Source: Agrococcus lahaulensis DSM 17612 (GTDB taxonomy: Bacteria > Actinomycetota > Actinomycetes > Actinomycetales > Microbacteriaceae). From it: a stretch of DNA of 64,000 bases. Shown here in pieces: positions 29,465-38,529 of the stretch. The translations under genes and the position numbers were made by a program. The stretch spans positions 248,001 to 312,000 of the forward strand of contig NZ_KE384303.1 of assembly GCF_000425105.1 (NCBI RefSeq), read 5' to 3'. Every line of letters starts with the position of its first letter. The first letter of the stretch is position 1. The notes below the pieces were generated by a model, which saw only the letters and a program-made list of their open reading frames with translations, was not told where the DNA came from and searched no databases.

Positions 29465-30769
29465 ATGACCCACGCTGAGCCGACGCCGCCCGCCCAGCCG
29501 CCGCAGCCGCATCCGCCGATGTGGCACGCGGCGCCGCCCGCGGTCGACCTCGCGGCGGCCGCGACCGCTGCGCGCGGTCGCAGCCTCGCGCCCGATCTCG
29601 CGCGCGGGCTCATGCTCCTGCTCATCGCGCTCGCGAACGTCCCGTGGCTGCTCCACGGCCGCGAGCACGGGCTGACGAACGCGCACCAGGTGGGCCACGA
29701 CGGCGCCGACCTCGGCTACCAGCTCTTCTCGCTCGTCGCGATCGACGGGCGCTCCTACCCGCTGTTCGCGTTCCTGTTCGGCTACGGCATCTGGCAGCTC
29801 TACAGCCGCCAGTCCGCGGCCGGCACGCCGTGGCGCGATGCGCGGCGCATCCTGCAGCGGCGGCACGCGTGGATGGTCGCGATCGGCGCGGTGCACGCGC
29901 TGCTGCTGTGGTTCGGCGACATCGTCGGCGCCTACGGGCTCACGGGGCTCATCGTCGTCGCGCTGCTGCTGCGCCGCTCCGACCGGGTGCTGCGGATCGT
30001 CGCGTGGGTGCTCGCGGGCCTGCTCGCGGTCTTCGCGCTCTTCAGCCTCGCGAGCGGGCTGCTGCTCGGCTCGGGCATCGCGGGCGACGTCTCGGCCTTC
30101 GCCGGCGGCGCCCTCCCGACGCCCGCGGGGGAGCCGAGCTACCCGTGGTTCGCGCTGCAGAGCCTCGGCCTGTGGTTGCTCGCGACCCCCGGGCAGCTGC
30201 TCTCGCTCACCGTGCCGCTCGCGATCGTGCTCGGCATGCTCGCGGCTCGTCGGGGCCTGCTCGACCGTCCGCGCGAGCACCGCCGCGCGCTCTTGGGGCT
30301 CGCCGTCGCCGGCATCCCGATCGGCTGGGCCGGCGGCGCGCTCGCCGCGGCGCAGCACGCGGGTCTCGTGCTCGAGCCGGCCCTCTCGTGGGGCACCATG
30401 GGGGTCTCGACCCTCACGGGCGTCGCGGGCGGCGTCGGCTACGCGGCGCTCTTCGCGCTCGCCGCGGCTGCCATCGGCGAGCGGCGCGGCATCGTCGTGC
30501 GCGCGCTCACGGCTGTCGGCAAGCGCTCGCTCTCGAGCTACCTGCTGCAGTCGGTGCTGCTCGTGCCGGCGCTCGCCGCGTGGGGCTTCGGTCTCGGCGC
30601 GACCCTCACTCCGCTCGCGGCGGCCGGTGTCGCGATCGCCGCGTGGCTCGTGAGCGTCGTCGTCGCGCTCGTGCTCGAGGCGCGCGGCGAGCGCGGCCCC
30701 GCCGAGGCGCTGCTCCGGCGCCTCGCCTACGGCTCGCGGCCCGTCGCGCCGCCGACGCCCGTCGCGTGA
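29465..30769 (+). CDS. DUF418 family membrane protein
   Basis: A 434-residue polytopic protein. After a Pro/His-rich N-terminus (about 1-35) come roughly ten hydrophobic segments. Family features include LAPDLARGLMLLLIALANVP, DGRSYPLFAFLFGYGIWQL and the C-terminal VGKRSLSSYLLQSVL block. DUF418 proteins resemble membrane acyltransferases but their substrate is not established. It stands alone with its own leaderless promoter; udk-like follows 17 nt later with its own -10 box. Confidence 0.85.
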   Translation: MTHAEPTPPAQPPQPHPPMWHAAPPAVDLAAAATAARGRSLAPDLARGLMLLLIALANVPWLLHGREHGLTNAHQVGHDGADLGYQLFSLVAIDGRSYPLFAFLFGYGIWQLYSRQSAAGTPWRDARRILQRRHAWMVAIGAVHALLLWFGDIVGAYGLTGLIVVALLLRRSDRVLRIVAWVLAGLLAVFALFSLASGLLLGSGIAGDVSAFAGGALPTPAGEPSYPWFALQSLGLWLLATPGQLLSLTVPLAIVLGMLAARRGLLDRPREHRRALLGLAVAGIPIGWAGGALAAAQHAGLVLEPALSWGTMGVSTLTGVAGGVGYAALFALAAAAIGERRGIVVRALTAVGKRSLSSYLLQSVLLVPALAAWGFGLGATLTPLAAAGVAIAAWLVSVVVALVLEARGERGPAEALLRRLAYGSRPVAPPTPVA

Positions 30770-30774
30770 GCGCC

Positions 30775-30780
30775 TAGGCT
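30775..30780 (+). promoter_or_regulatory. -10 box of the uridine-kinase-like gene
   Basis: TAGGCT (30775-30780), six bases, then the ATG at 30787. It begins 5 nt after the DUF418 stop. Confidence 0.5.
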
Positions 30781-30786
30781 GACGCC

Positions 30787-31488
30787 ATGATCGACCGCTC
30801 GCTGCTCATGAAGGCCGCCTCCTGGACGCCCGAGCAGAAGGCGCTCTACACCGACCTCGTCGACCAGCTGCTGCGCCGCAATCCGCGCGGTCGCCGGCTC
30901 GTCGCGGTCGAGGGGCGCGACGGCGTCGGGAAGACGCACTTCGCGGATGCCCTGCAGGTCGCGTTCGCGCGCGCGGGCGTCGAGGCGTTCCGGGCGAGCG
31001 CCGACGACTTCCACCGGCCGCAGGCGTTCCGCTACCGGCAGGGACGCGATTCGCCGAAGGGCTACTACGAGGACGCGTTCGACGTCGAGCTGCTCGACCG
31101 CGTGCTGCTGCACCCGTTCCGGATGGGCGGCTCGACCGGCTTCGTGACGCGCGCCTTCGACCTTCGCGCCGATCGCGCCGTCGAGATGGAGTGGGAGACG
31201 GCGGGCCCCGACGTCGTGCTCATCGTCGACGGCGTCTTCCTGCAGCGGCCGGCGCTCGCGGGCAAGTGGCACGCGGTCGTCTACCTCGACGCGGACGAGC
31301 GGACGAGGGGCGAGCGGATGCGGGCTCGGGACGGCGCGCATCCCGACCCGCGCCACGAGTCGCACCGCCGCTACCGGGAGGCGCACGACCTGTACGAGCG
31401 GGCGGTGAACCCGCGTCGGAAGGCGGCCTTCATCGTCGACAACAGCGACTGGCGCCGCCCGGTGCAGGTGTTCGCCGACTCCTGCTGA
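30787..31488 (+). CDS. Uridine kinase-like P-loop kinase
   Basis: A 233-residue protein with a P-loop EGRDGVGKT (residues 42-50), the substrate-site motif ASADDFHRPQAFRYRQGRDS (typical of the nucleoside kinase DDFH motif) and the acidic strand VVLIVDGVFL. These features place it in the uridine kinase/phosphoribulokinase-like group, which phosphorylates uridine or cytidine with ATP or GTP. Substrate choice is by resemblance only. It is convergent with panE, with stops directly adjacent (31488/31489). Confidence 0.8.
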   Translation: MIDRSLLMKAASWTPEQKALYTDLVDQLLRRNPRGRRLVAVEGRDGVGKTHFADALQVAFARAGVEAFRASADDFHRPQAFRYRQGRDSPKGYYEDAFDVELLDRVLLHPFRMGGSTGFVTRAFDLRADRAVEMEWETAGPDVVLIVDGVFLQRPALAGKWHAVVYLDADERTRGERMRARDGAHPDPRHESHRRYREAHDLYERAVNPRRKAAFIVDNSDWRRPVQVFADSC

Positions 31489-32490
31489 CTAGGCGAGCTG
31501 CCGCACGACCGACGCGGGCAGGAAGCGGCCGGAGCGCTCGACCTCGTGCACGAGCTCGACGAGCGCCGCGTTCACGGGCGCCTGCCGGCCCGCGCGCGCC
31601 GCCGCGTCGACGACGGCGCCGTTGATCATGTCGACCTCGGTCGGCTGGCCCCGCCGGATCGACTGCTGCGTCGAGCCGAGGTTCGGCACCTCGCCGAGCC
31701 GCTCGCGGATGCGCAGCGGCACCTGCTGCGCGACGCGGTGCGGCGCCCACGCGAGCAGTCGCACGAGCAGCGGCGAGAGTCCCTGCATGGGCTGGAAGCG
31801 CACGCCGCTCGCGAGCCCGACGCGCGCGCACTCCCGCATCGAGGCAACCATGACGCGCCGCAGCCCCGGGTCGCCGATGACGTCCTGCACCGAGTGGCCG
31901 ACGATCGCGGGGATCGCGTTCACCATGTTGATGAGCAGCTTCGTCCACTGCGAGCCCTCGAGGTCGGCGGTCGGCTCGATCGGCATCACCTCGCCGAGCA
32001 GCGCCGCGAAGCGCTCGCCCTCCGGCCCGCCGACGATCGTCGCGTTCGCGGCCGTGACGGTCACGACGCCCGGCTCGAGCGAGTTCGCGGCGATGAGCGA
32101 GAGCGCGCCGGCGACGCGCTCGTGCCCGAGCAGCCGCCCGGCGGTGCGCTCGCCGTAGAGCCCGTTCTGGGCGACGAGCATGGGCACGTCGCTCAGGTGC
32201 TCGAGGTTCGCCTCGAGCGCGTCTGCGGTGCCGGTCGCCTTGACGGCGAGGATCGCGACGTCGGGCGCCTCCCGGAGCCGCTCGAGCGCCGTCACGGCGG
32301 CGGTGTGCGTGCCGAAGCCGCCGCGGAGCCGCAGCCCGTGCTCGCGCATCGCCTCGAGGTTCGCGCCGCGCGCGGTGACGGTGACGTCGTGCCCTGCGGC
32401 CTGCAGCAGCGCCGCCATCGTGCCGCCGATCGCGCCGGCGCCGATCACGGCGACGCGCTGCCGTGCGGGCGGGGCCTCGTCGATCGCCAT
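31489..32490 (-). CDS. panE: 2-dehydropantoate 2-reductase-like protein (ketopantoate reductase)
   Basis: NADPH-dependent reduction of ketopantoate to pantoate in pantothenate synthesis. The 333-residue protein has the Rossmann motif IGAGAIGG (residues 16-23), the family lysine in ILAVKATGT, and the C-terminal helices with KLLINMVNAIPAIVG and STQQSIRRGQPTEVDMING. The ATG has TAGCCT (32497-32502, complement) 6 nt upstream. Family members act on other 2-keto acids too. No panB or panC is nearby, so the pantothenate role is probable, not certain. Confidence 0.87.
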   Translation of the reverse strand: MAIDEAPPARQRVAVIGAGAIGGTMAALLQAAGHDVTVTARGANLEAMREHGLRLRGGFGTHTAAVTALERLREAPDVAILAVKATGTADALEANLEHLSDVPMLVAQNGLYGERTAGRLLGHERVAGALSLIAANSLEPGVVTVTAANATIVGGPEGERFAALLGEVMPIEPTADLEGSQWTKLLINMVNAIPAIVGHSVQDVIGDPGLRRVMVASMRECARVGLASGVRFQPMQGLSPLLVRLLAWAPHRVAQQVPLRIRERLGEVPNLGSTQQSIRRGQPTEVDMINGAVVDAAARAGRQAPVNAALVELVHEVERSGRFLPASVVRQLA

Positions 32491-32577
32491 GCCGAGAGGC
32501 TATCGCCGCGCGGGGCGCTCGCCGTCAGGGGTGGCGGACGTGACGGCGATCGGGCACGGTGGAGCGGAGGGGGAGCG
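32491..32577. promoter_or_regulatory. Divergent region panE / PCD-VOC gene
   Basis: On the minus strand TAGCCT (32497-32502) serves panE. The plus-strand gene has a strong Shine-Dalgarno (GGAGGGGGAG, 32564-32573) and so has a leader, but I cannot pick its -10 box with confidence. Confidence 0.4.
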
Positions 32578-33282
32578 ATGACGGGGTCCAGCGGGGCGCG
32601 GCGGCTGACCGCGAAGCGCTTCCACCAGCACGAGGGCGTCGAGGACTGGCGCGTGCTCTACCTCGGCGCGCACGCCCACTACGCGTGCGACTCGTTCGCG
32701 CACGCGGTGCGGCTCGTCCGCGCGATCGGCGACGTCGCCCAGGCCGTCGGCCACGAGCCGGACGTCGACATGCGGCCCGACGGCGTCACCGTGCGCACCG
32801 CGACCGGGCGCGACGGCAGCCTCGGACCGCTCGACGTGCAGCTCGCGCAGGGCGTCGCGAAGGCCGCGAGGCGAGAGGGCTGCCGCCCAGTCCCGTCGCG
32901 GCTCATGGCCATCGGCATCGCCGTCGCGCAGGATCGCGGCGCCGACGTGCGCCCCTTCTGGTCCGCGGTGCTCGGCTACGAGCCGATCGGCGCCGATGAC
33001 GCGGTCGATCCGCAGCGGCGGAGCCCGCACGTGTGGTTCCACGAGCTCGACCCGCCGAGGCCCGGCCGCGGGCGCGTGCACATCGATGTCTCGGTGCCCG
33101 CCGACGCGGTCGAGCGTCGCGTCGCGGCGGCGCTCGCGGCCGGCGGCAGGCTCGTCGAGCGCTCGCCGCGCGGCTGGTGGACGATCGCGTCGCCCGAGAA
33201 CCACGGCGTCGACATCACCGCGTGGCCCGACGTCGAGGACGAGGATGGCGGCGCCCAGGAGTCGACCGGGACGAGCGTCTAA
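32578..33282 (+). CDS. Fusion of pterin-4a-carbinolamine dehydratase-like and VOC/glyoxalase-like domains
   Basis: A 234-residue protein. Residues 10-105 follow the pterin carbinolamine dehydratase pattern ([21 protein letters not shown], then [22 protein letters not shown]). The family motif GHHPDVD has become GHEPDVD, and the later T-H pair is T-G, so dehydratase activity is doubtful. Residues 109-225 are a glyoxalase/VOC half ([47 protein letters not shown]). The ATG has a strong Shine-Dalgarno. It may bind a small ligand rather than catalyse. Its stop codon overlaps the truB -10 box. Confidence 0.82.
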   Translation: MTGSSGARRLTAKRFHQHEGVEDWRVLYLGAHAHYACDSFAHAVRLVRAIGDVAQAVGHEPDVDMRPDGVTVRTATGRDGSLGPLDVQLAQGVAKAARREGCRPVPSRLMAIGIAVAQDRGADVRPFWSAVLGYEPIGADDAVDPQRRSPHVWFHELDPPRPGRGRVHIDVSVPADAVERRVAAALAAGGRLVERSPRGWWTIASPENHGVDITAWPDVEDEDGGAQESTGTSV

Positions 33283-33285
33283 ACT
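33280..33285 (+). promoter_or_regulatory. -10 box of truB
   Basis: TAAACT at 33280-33285 overlaps the stop of the upstream gene and is followed by 6 nt and the GTG at 33292. It is among the best -10 matches in the window and implies a leaderless message. Confidence 0.55.
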
Positions 33286-33291
33286 CTCCTG

Positions 33292-34191
33292 GTGCCCTCC
33301 GATCCCGACGCCCCCGACGGCATCCTGCTCGTCGACAAGCCGCAGGGCATCACGAGCCACACCGCGGTGGGCCGCGCGCGCCGCGCGCTCGGCACCCGCA
33401 AGGTCGGCCACGCGGGCACGCTCGACCCGATGGCGACGGGCCTGCTCATCCTCGGCGTCGGCCCCTCGACGCGGCTCCTGACGCACATCGTGGGGCTCGA
33501 CAAGACCTACACGGCCACGATCGCGCTCGGCACGGCGACGACGACCGACGACGCCGAGGGCGAGGAGACGACGACCGCGGATGCGTCGCACCTGACGCGC
33601 GACGACCTCACGGCCCCGATGGCGGCCCTCAAGGGCGAGATCGAGCAGGTGCCCTCCTCGGTGAGCGCGATCAAGGTCGACGGCGAGCGCGCCTACGCGC
33701 GCGTCCGCGCGGGGGAGGAGGTCGAGCTCGCCGCCCGGCCCGTGACGGTCTCGCGCTTCGAGGTGCTCGGATTCCGGCCCGGCGTGCGCGCCGAGGTCGA
33801 CGTCGTCGTCGACTGCTCGAGCGGCACCTACATCCGCGCGCTCGCGCGCGACCTCGGCGCGGCGCTCGGCGTCGGCGGGCACCTCACCGCGCTCCGCCGC
33901 TCGCGCATCGGCCCGTTCGACGTCGAGGGCGCGCCGCTCGCGGACGCGCTGCCCGACGGCGCCCGCGCGCTGCTCGAGCCGCCCGCCCGGGCCGCCTCCC
34001 GCATTCTGCCCGTCGCCCTGCTCGACGACGAGCGCGCCGCGAACCTCGCGCACGGCCGCCGCACCGTCGCGCTCGAGGGCGAGCGCGGTCTCGTCGCGGC
34101 CGTGCACGGCGACCGGCTCGTCGGCATCGCGCGCGCCGAGGGTCGGCGGCTGCTGCCCGTGACGAACTTCCCGACCGGGGGCGCCTCGTGA
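33292..34191 (+). CDS. truB: tRNA pseudouridine(55) synthase
   Basis: Makes pseudouridine-55 in the T-loop of tRNAs. The 299-residue protein starts with [12 protein letters not shown], has the catalytic D45 in [11 protein letters not shown], then [17 protein letters not shown] and [20 protein letters not shown], and a PUA-like C-terminal region. The GTG start has a -10 box 6 nt upstream. The stop overlaps the next gene (GTGA). In many actinobacteria truB directly follows rbfA; here 6.2 kb of accessory genes separate them. Confidence 0.96.
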   Translation: MPSDPDAPDGILLVDKPQGITSHTAVGRARRALGTRKVGHAGTLDPMATGLLILGVGPSTRLLTHIVGLDKTYTATIALGTATTTDDAEGEETTTADASHLTRDDLTAPMAALKGEIEQVPSSVSAIKVDGERAYARVRAGEEVELAARPVTVSRFEVLGFRPGVRAEVDVVVDCSSGTYIRALARDLGAALGVGGHLTALRRSRIGPFDVEGAPLADALPDGARALLEPPARAASRILPVALLDDERAANLAHGRRTVALEGERGLVAAVHGDRLVGIARAEGRRLLPVTNFPTGGAS

Positions 34192-34559
34192 TCAGCTGGC
34201 TCATGCTCGCCCAGGCGATCGCCTTCGCGGTCATCGGCGCGACCGTCGCGATCATCGGGCTCATGAAGCGCCCGTTCAACGACTTCGTGCTCGGCGCCGC
34301 GGCGCTCACGCTGCTCGCGCTCGTCGTGCAGGCGATCGCGTCGATCGTCGCGCCGTTCACGGGCGCGGGCCCGACGGGCGACCTGCTCGAGTACTGGACC
34401 TACCTGCTCACCGCCCTCGTCATCCCGCCCGGCGCGGTGCTGTGGGCGCTCGTCGACAAGAAGGGGCAGTGGTCGACCCTCATCGTCGGCATCGGCATCC
34501 TCGCGTGCGCCGTGATGGTCTACCGCATGCACCAGATCTGGTTCGTGCAGATCGCGTGA
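34188..34559 (+). CDS. Small membrane protein, function unknown
   Basis: A 123-residue protein of four hydrophobic segments (about 4-26, 34-57, 72-92, 97-115) with the conserved-looking loop GLMKRPFNDFVLGAAA and WALVDKKGQWSTL. It is common as a small hypothetical between truB and ribF in Microbacteriaceae-type loci (context inference). It overlaps the truB stop by 4 nt (GTGA). No motif suggests a function. Confidence 0.75.
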   Translation: MISWLMLAQAIAFAVIGATVAIIGLMKRPFNDFVLGAAALTLLALVVQAIASIVAPFTGAGPTGDLLEYWTYLLTALVIPPGAVLWALVDKKGQWSTLIVGIGILACAVMVYRMHQIWFVQIA

Positions 34560-34594
34560 GCCGCCGAGCGGGCGGGACGGCGGCGCGGGATCGC

Positions 34595-34600
34595 TAGACT
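34595..34600 (+). promoter_or_regulatory. -10 box before the second small membrane gene and ribF
   Basis: TAGACT at 34595-34600, 7 nt, then GTG at 34608. It would also transcribe ribF, which is coupled to this gene. Confidence 0.5.
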
Positions 34601-34607
34601 CGACCGA

Positions 34608-35009
34608 GTGAATGAGCGCAAGCACGCCGGCATCGGACGAGTCCTCATCGCGGTGTACGCGGTGCTCGCGATGGCCGCGACCGGACGCTCGTTCGTGCAG
34701 ATCGTCCAGCGCTTCGACGAGGCACCGCTCGCGTACTCGCTGAGCGCCGTCGCCGCCGTCGTCTACATCGTCGCGACCGTGGCGCTCGCGAGCCCGAGGG
34801 ATGCGTGGCGTCGCGTCGCGCTCGCGGCCGTCTGCTTCGAGCTCGTCGGCGTGCTCGTGGTCGGCACGCTCTCGCTCGTCGCGCCCGAGCTCTTCGCGCA
34901 CGACACCGTGTGGAGCCGCTTCGGCATGGGCTACCTCTTCATCCCGGCCGTGCTGCCGTTCCTCGGTCTGTGGTGGCTGCGCGCGAGCAGCGAGCGGGTG
35001 CCGGCGTGA
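34608..35009 (+). CDS. Small four-helix membrane protein coupled to ribF
   Basis: A 133-residue protein with four hydrophobic segments, starting after NERKHAGIG (VLIAVYAVLAMAATGRSFV, YSLSAVAAVVYIVATVALAS, VALAAVCFELVGVLVVGTLS, FIPAVLPFLGLWWLRA). Its stop overlaps the ribF start (GTGA), so the two are translated together. That could link it to riboflavin metabolism, but no flavin-transporter motif is visible. Confidence 0.75.
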   Translation: MNERKHAGIGRVLIAVYAVLAMAATGRSFVQIVQRFDEAPLAYSLSAVAAVVYIVATVALASPRDAWRRVALAAVCFELVGVLVVGTLSLVAPELFAHDTVWSRFGMGYLFIPAVLPFLGLWWLRASSERVPA

Positions 35010-35956
35010 GCGACCTCGTCGAGCGCGGGCTCGGCTGGGTCGAGCAGCTCGAGGCGGTGCCGAGCGCCGTCACGATCGGCAAGTTCGACGGCGTGCACAT
35101 CGGGCACCGGCGCATCCTGCAGCAGCTCCGCTCGATCGCCGAGGCCGAGGGCCTCGTGCCGACCGTCGTCACCTTCGACCGCAACCCGCTCGAGGTCGTG
35201 CGGCCCGACCGCGCGCCGCTGCCGCTCGTGTCGCTGCGCCACAAGGTCGAGCTGCTGCGCGATGCGGGAGCCGACCGCGTCATCGTCATCCCCTTCACCG
35301 CCGAGACGGCCGCGCAGCCGGCCGAGGAGTTCTCGCAGCGAGTGCTCTTCGACGGGCTCGGCGCGCGCGTGCTGCTCGTCGGCGAGGACTTCCGCTTCGG
35401 GCACCGCGGTGCGGGTGACGCGGCGATGCTGCGCGCGCACGCCGAGCCGCGCGGCGCTCGCGTCGAGTCGATCGACGACATCTGCTTCGCCGACGGCCGC
35501 CGGGTCTCGTCGACCTGGATCCGCGAGGCGCTCAGCCTCGGCCGCATCCAGGAGGCGAACTCGATGCTCGGCCGCCGGCACGTGCTCCGCGGCGACGTCG
35601 TGCGCGGCTTCCAGCGCGGCCGCGCGCTCGGCTACCCGACCGCCAACCTCGGCACGCCCGTCGAGGGCTTCGTGCCCGCCGACGGCGTCTACGCCGCGAT
35701 CGCCCGCGTCGACGCGGGCGCCTTCCCCGCGGCGGTCTCGATCGGCGACAACCCGACGTTCGACGGCGTCGCCGCGAAGACGGTCGAGGCCTACCTGCTC
35801 GACGTCGACCTCGACCTCTACGACCGGCCGATCGAGCTGGAGCTCATCGACTTCGTGCGCTCGATGCATCGCTTCGAGAGCCTCGACGAGCTCGTCGCGC
35901 AGATGGGCCGGGACGTCGAGCGCACGCGCGAGCTCGTCACGGCCGCGACCGCCTGA
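35006..35956 (+). CDS. ribF: Bifunctional riboflavin kinase/FAD synthetase
   Basis: Converts riboflavin to FMN and FMN to FAD. The N-terminal adenylyltransferase half has TIGKFDGVHIGH (residues 23-34) and VLLVGEDFRFGHRGAG. The C-terminal flavokinase half has RGRALGYPTANL (about 208-219), DGVYAAI and SIGDNPTF. The length of 316 residues is normal. The start overlaps the upstream membrane gene (GTGA). It is in the conserved truB-ribF neighbourhood, but rpsO, usually next, is 13 kb away. Confidence 0.96.
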   Translation: MSDLVERGLGWVEQLEAVPSAVTIGKFDGVHIGHRRILQQLRSIAEAEGLVPTVVTFDRNPLEVVRPDRAPLPLVSLRHKVELLRDAGADRVIVIPFTAETAAQPAEEFSQRVLFDGLGARVLLVGEDFRFGHRGAGDAAMLRAHAEPRGARVESIDDICFADGRRVSSTWIREALSLGRIQEANSMLGRRHVLRGDVVRGFQRGRALGYPTANLGTPVEGFVPADGVYAAIARVDAGAFPAAVSIGDNPTFDGVAAKTVEAYLLDVDLDLYDRPIELELIDFVRSMHRFESLDELVAQMGRDVERTRELVTAATA

Positions 35957-36000
35957 CGAGCGGTGGCGACCGCGCCGGAGCGGCGCGGGGCCCCGGTCGG

Positions 36001-36006
36001 TAGACT
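36001..36006 (+). promoter_or_regulatory. -10 box of the deoC operon
   Basis: TAGACT at 36001-36006, 62 nt before the deoC GTG. The leader carries GAAGGA (36058-36063) as ribosome-binding site. The rest of the 112-bp gap shows nothing recognisable. Confidence 0.45.
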
Positions 36007-36068
36007 GCCGTGACCCATCCGCCGCCCCGATCCGCGGGCGCGGCCCGGCCAGGGCAAGAAGGAACAGC

Positions 36069-37079
36069 GTGACATCGACCAGCGCAGCGCTCGCGCCCGC
36101 AGAGCGCGCCGTCCAGCTGCTCGGCAGCGACCTCTCCGAGGTGGCGCTCCGGCAGCACCTCGAGGGGCTCCCCGCCGTCGACGCGGTCGGCCTCGAGGCC
36201 CGCGCGGCACGCTTCGGCACCCGCTCGATCAAGACGACGTCGAAGGCGCAGGCCCTCGACCTCGCCATCCGCATGATCGACCTCACGACCCTGCAGGGCG
36301 CCGACACGCGCGGCAAGGTGCGCTCCCTCGTCGCGAAGGCGCTCGTGCCCGACGCGAGCGACCCCTCGACGCCCCGACCGGCGGCCGTGTGCGTCTACGG
36401 CGACATGGTGGGCCACGCCGTCGAGGCGCTCGGGCCCGCGTGGAGCGCCGGCAAGGACGACGGCATCAACGTCGCCGCGGTCGCGACCGCGTTCCCCGCC
36501 GGCCGCGCGAGCATCGAGGTCAAGCTGCAGGACACCCGCGACGCCGTCGCCGCGGGCGCCGACGAGATCGACATGGTGATCGACCGCGGCGCGTTCCTCG
36601 AGGGCAACTACGGCAAGGTCTTCGACGAGATCGTGCTGACGAAGGAGGCGTGCCGCCGCGCCGACGGCTCCTACGCGCACCTCAAGGTCATCCTCGAGAC
36701 CGGCGAGCTCTTCACCTACGACAACGTGCGCCGCGCCTCGTGGCTTTCGATCCTCGCGGGCGGCGACTTCATCAAGACCTCGACCGGCAAGGTGCAGCCC
36801 GCGGCGACGCTCCCGGTGACGCTCCTCATGCTGCAGGTCGTGCGCGACTGGGAGCGGCTCACGGGGGAGCGCATCGGCGTGAAGCCCGCGGGCGGCATCT
36901 CGACCGCGAAGGACGCGATCAAGCACCTCGTCGCGGTCGCCGAGACGTGCGGCGAGGCGTGGCTCGACCCGAAGCTCTACCGCTTCGGCGCCTCGAGCCT
37001 GCTCAACGACGTGCTGCTCCAGCGTCAGAAGCTCACCACCGGCCGCTACTCCGGCCCCGACTACGTCACGATCGACTGA
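36069..37079 (+). CDS. deoC: Deoxyribose-phosphate aldolase
   Basis: Cleaves 2-deoxyribose-5-phosphate into glyceraldehyde-3-phosphate and acetaldehyde. This is the long form (336 residues). The Schiff-base lysine is K236 in GGDFIKTSTGK, the second active-site lysine is in GIGVKPAGGIS (about 280), with IDMVIDRGAFLEGNYG before them. It is first of a deoC-ALDH-ALDH unit (7-nt gap to the next gene). The acetaldehyde product is the natural substrate of an aldehyde dehydrogenase, so the cluster reads as deoxynucleoside catabolism to acetate. Confidence 0.95.
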   Translation: MTSTSAALAPAERAVQLLGSDLSEVALRQHLEGLPAVDAVGLEARAARFGTRSIKTTSKAQALDLAIRMIDLTTLQGADTRGKVRSLVAKALVPDASDPSTPRPAAVCVYGDMVGHAVEALGPAWSAGKDDGINVAAVATAFPAGRASIEVKLQDTRDAVAAGADEIDMVIDRGAFLEGNYGKVFDEIVLTKEACRRADGSYAHLKVILETGELFTYDNVRRASWLSILAGGDFIKTSTGKVQPAATLPVTLLMLQVVRDWERLTGERIGVKPAGGISTAKDAIKHLVAVAETCGEAWLDPKLYRFGASSLLNDVLLQRQKLTTGRYSGPDYVTID

Positions 37080-37086
37080 AGGCACC

Positions 37087-38529
37087 ATGGCATTCCTCGA
37101 CTACGCGCCGGCTCCCGAGTCGACGTCCATCCTCTCGCTGCGCGAGGACTACCGCCTCTGGATCGGCGGCGAGTGGGTGACGGGCGGCGGCGAGCCGTTC
37201 GCCTCCGTCTCCCCGAGCACCGAGCGGCAGATCGCGACCTTCGCGTACGCCGACGAGGGCGACGTCGATGCTGCGGTGCGCGCCGCACGTGCCGCCTTCC
37301 GCGACACGTGGGGCCCCATGTCCGGCCGCGACCGCGGCAAGTTCCTCTTCCGCATCGCGCGCATCCTGCAGGAGCGCGCCCGCGAGCTCGCGGTCGCCGA
37401 ATCGCTCGACAACGGCAAGCCCATCCGCGAGACGCGCGACGCCGACATCCCGCTCGTCGCGCAGTGGTTCTTCCACTGCGCCGGCTGGGCCGACAAGCTC
37501 GACCACCTCGGGCTCGGCGCCGCGCCGCAGCCGCACGGCGTCGCCGCGCAGGTCATCCCGTGGAACTTCCCGCTGCTCATGCTCGCGTGGAAGGTCGCTC
37601 CGGCCCTCGCCGCGGGCAACACCGTCGTGCTGAAGCCCGCCGAGACGACGCCGCTCACCGCCATGCTCTTCGCCGAGGTGTGCGAGCAGGCCGGGCTCCC
37701 GGCCGGCGTCGTCAACCTCGTGACGGGCGACGGCGCGACGGGCGCCGCGCTCGTGCGCCACCCCGACGTCGACAAGGTCGCCTTCACGGGCTCGACCGCC
37801 GTCGGCCGCGAGATCGCGAAGGCGCTCGCGGGCACGAGCAAGAAGCTCACGCTCGAGCTCGGCGGGAAGGGCGCGAACATCGTCTTCGACGACGCGCCGC
37901 TCGACCAGGCGATCGAGGGCATCGTCGACGGCATCTTCTTCAACCAGGGGCAGGTGTGCTGCGCCGGCAGCCGGCTGCTCGTGCAGGAGAACGTGCACGA
38001 CGCCGTGATGGACCGCCTCAAGGAGCGCATGGCGACGCTCCGGGTGGGTGACCCGCTCGACAAGAACACCGACGTCGGCGCGATCAACTCGAGCGAGCAG
38101 CTCGAGCGCATCACGCGGCTCGTCGACCGCGGCGTCGCCGAGGGCGGCGAGGCCTGGAGCCCCGCGTGCGAGCTGCCGCAGGAGGGCTACTGGTTCGCGC
38201 CCACCGTCATCACCGGCGTCGAGGCGTCGTCGACGATCGCGCGCGAGGAGATCTTCGGGCCGGTGCTCTCGGTGCTGACCTTCCGCACGCCCGACGAGGC
38301 GATCGCGAAGGCCAACAACACGCCCTACGGCCTCTCGGCCGGCATCTGGAGCGACAAGGGCTCGCGCGTGCTCGCGATCGCCGACAAGCTCCGCGCGGGC
38401 GTCGTGTGGACGAACACGTTCAACAAGTTCGACCCCGCGAGCCCCTTCGGCGGCTACAAGGAGTCGGGCTACGGCCGCGAGGGCGGCGTGCAGGGCATGC
38501 AGGCGTACCTGAAGGCAGGCGAGCGATGA
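37087..38529 (+). CDS. Aldehyde dehydrogenase (NAD-dependent), catalytically complete
   Basis: A 480-residue ALDH with the general base E near 258 (LTLELGGKGANIV), the nucleophilic Cys near 291 (FNQGQVCCAGSR), the NAD-site VIPWNFPLL and FTGSTAVGREI, and the C-terminal EEIFGPVLSV. It likely oxidises the acetaldehyde released by DeoC. The ATG is 7 nt after the deoC stop, so they share a message. The stop overlaps the start of the second, incomplete ALDH. Confidence 0.94.
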   Translation: MAFLDYAPAPESTSILSLREDYRLWIGGEWVTGGGEPFASVSPSTERQIATFAYADEGDVDAAVRAARAAFRDTWGPMSGRDRGKFLFRIARILQERARELAVAESLDNGKPIRETRDADIPLVAQWFFHCAGWADKLDHLGLGAAPQPHGVAAQVIPWNFPLLMLAWKVAPALAAGNTVVLKPAETTPLTAMLFAEVCEQAGLPAGVVNLVTGDGATGAALVRHPDVDKVAFTGSTAVGREIAKALAGTSKKLTLELGGKGANIVFDDAPLDQAIEGIVDGIFFNQGQVCCAGSRLLVQENVHDAVMDRLKERMATLRVGDPLDKNTDVGAINSSEQLERITRLVDRGVAEGGEAWSPACELPQEGYWFAPTVITGVEASSTIAREEIFGPVLSVLTFRTPDEAIAKANNTPYGLSAGIWSDKGSRVLAIADKLRAGVVWTNTFNKFDPASPFGGYKESGYGREGGVQGMQAYLKAGER

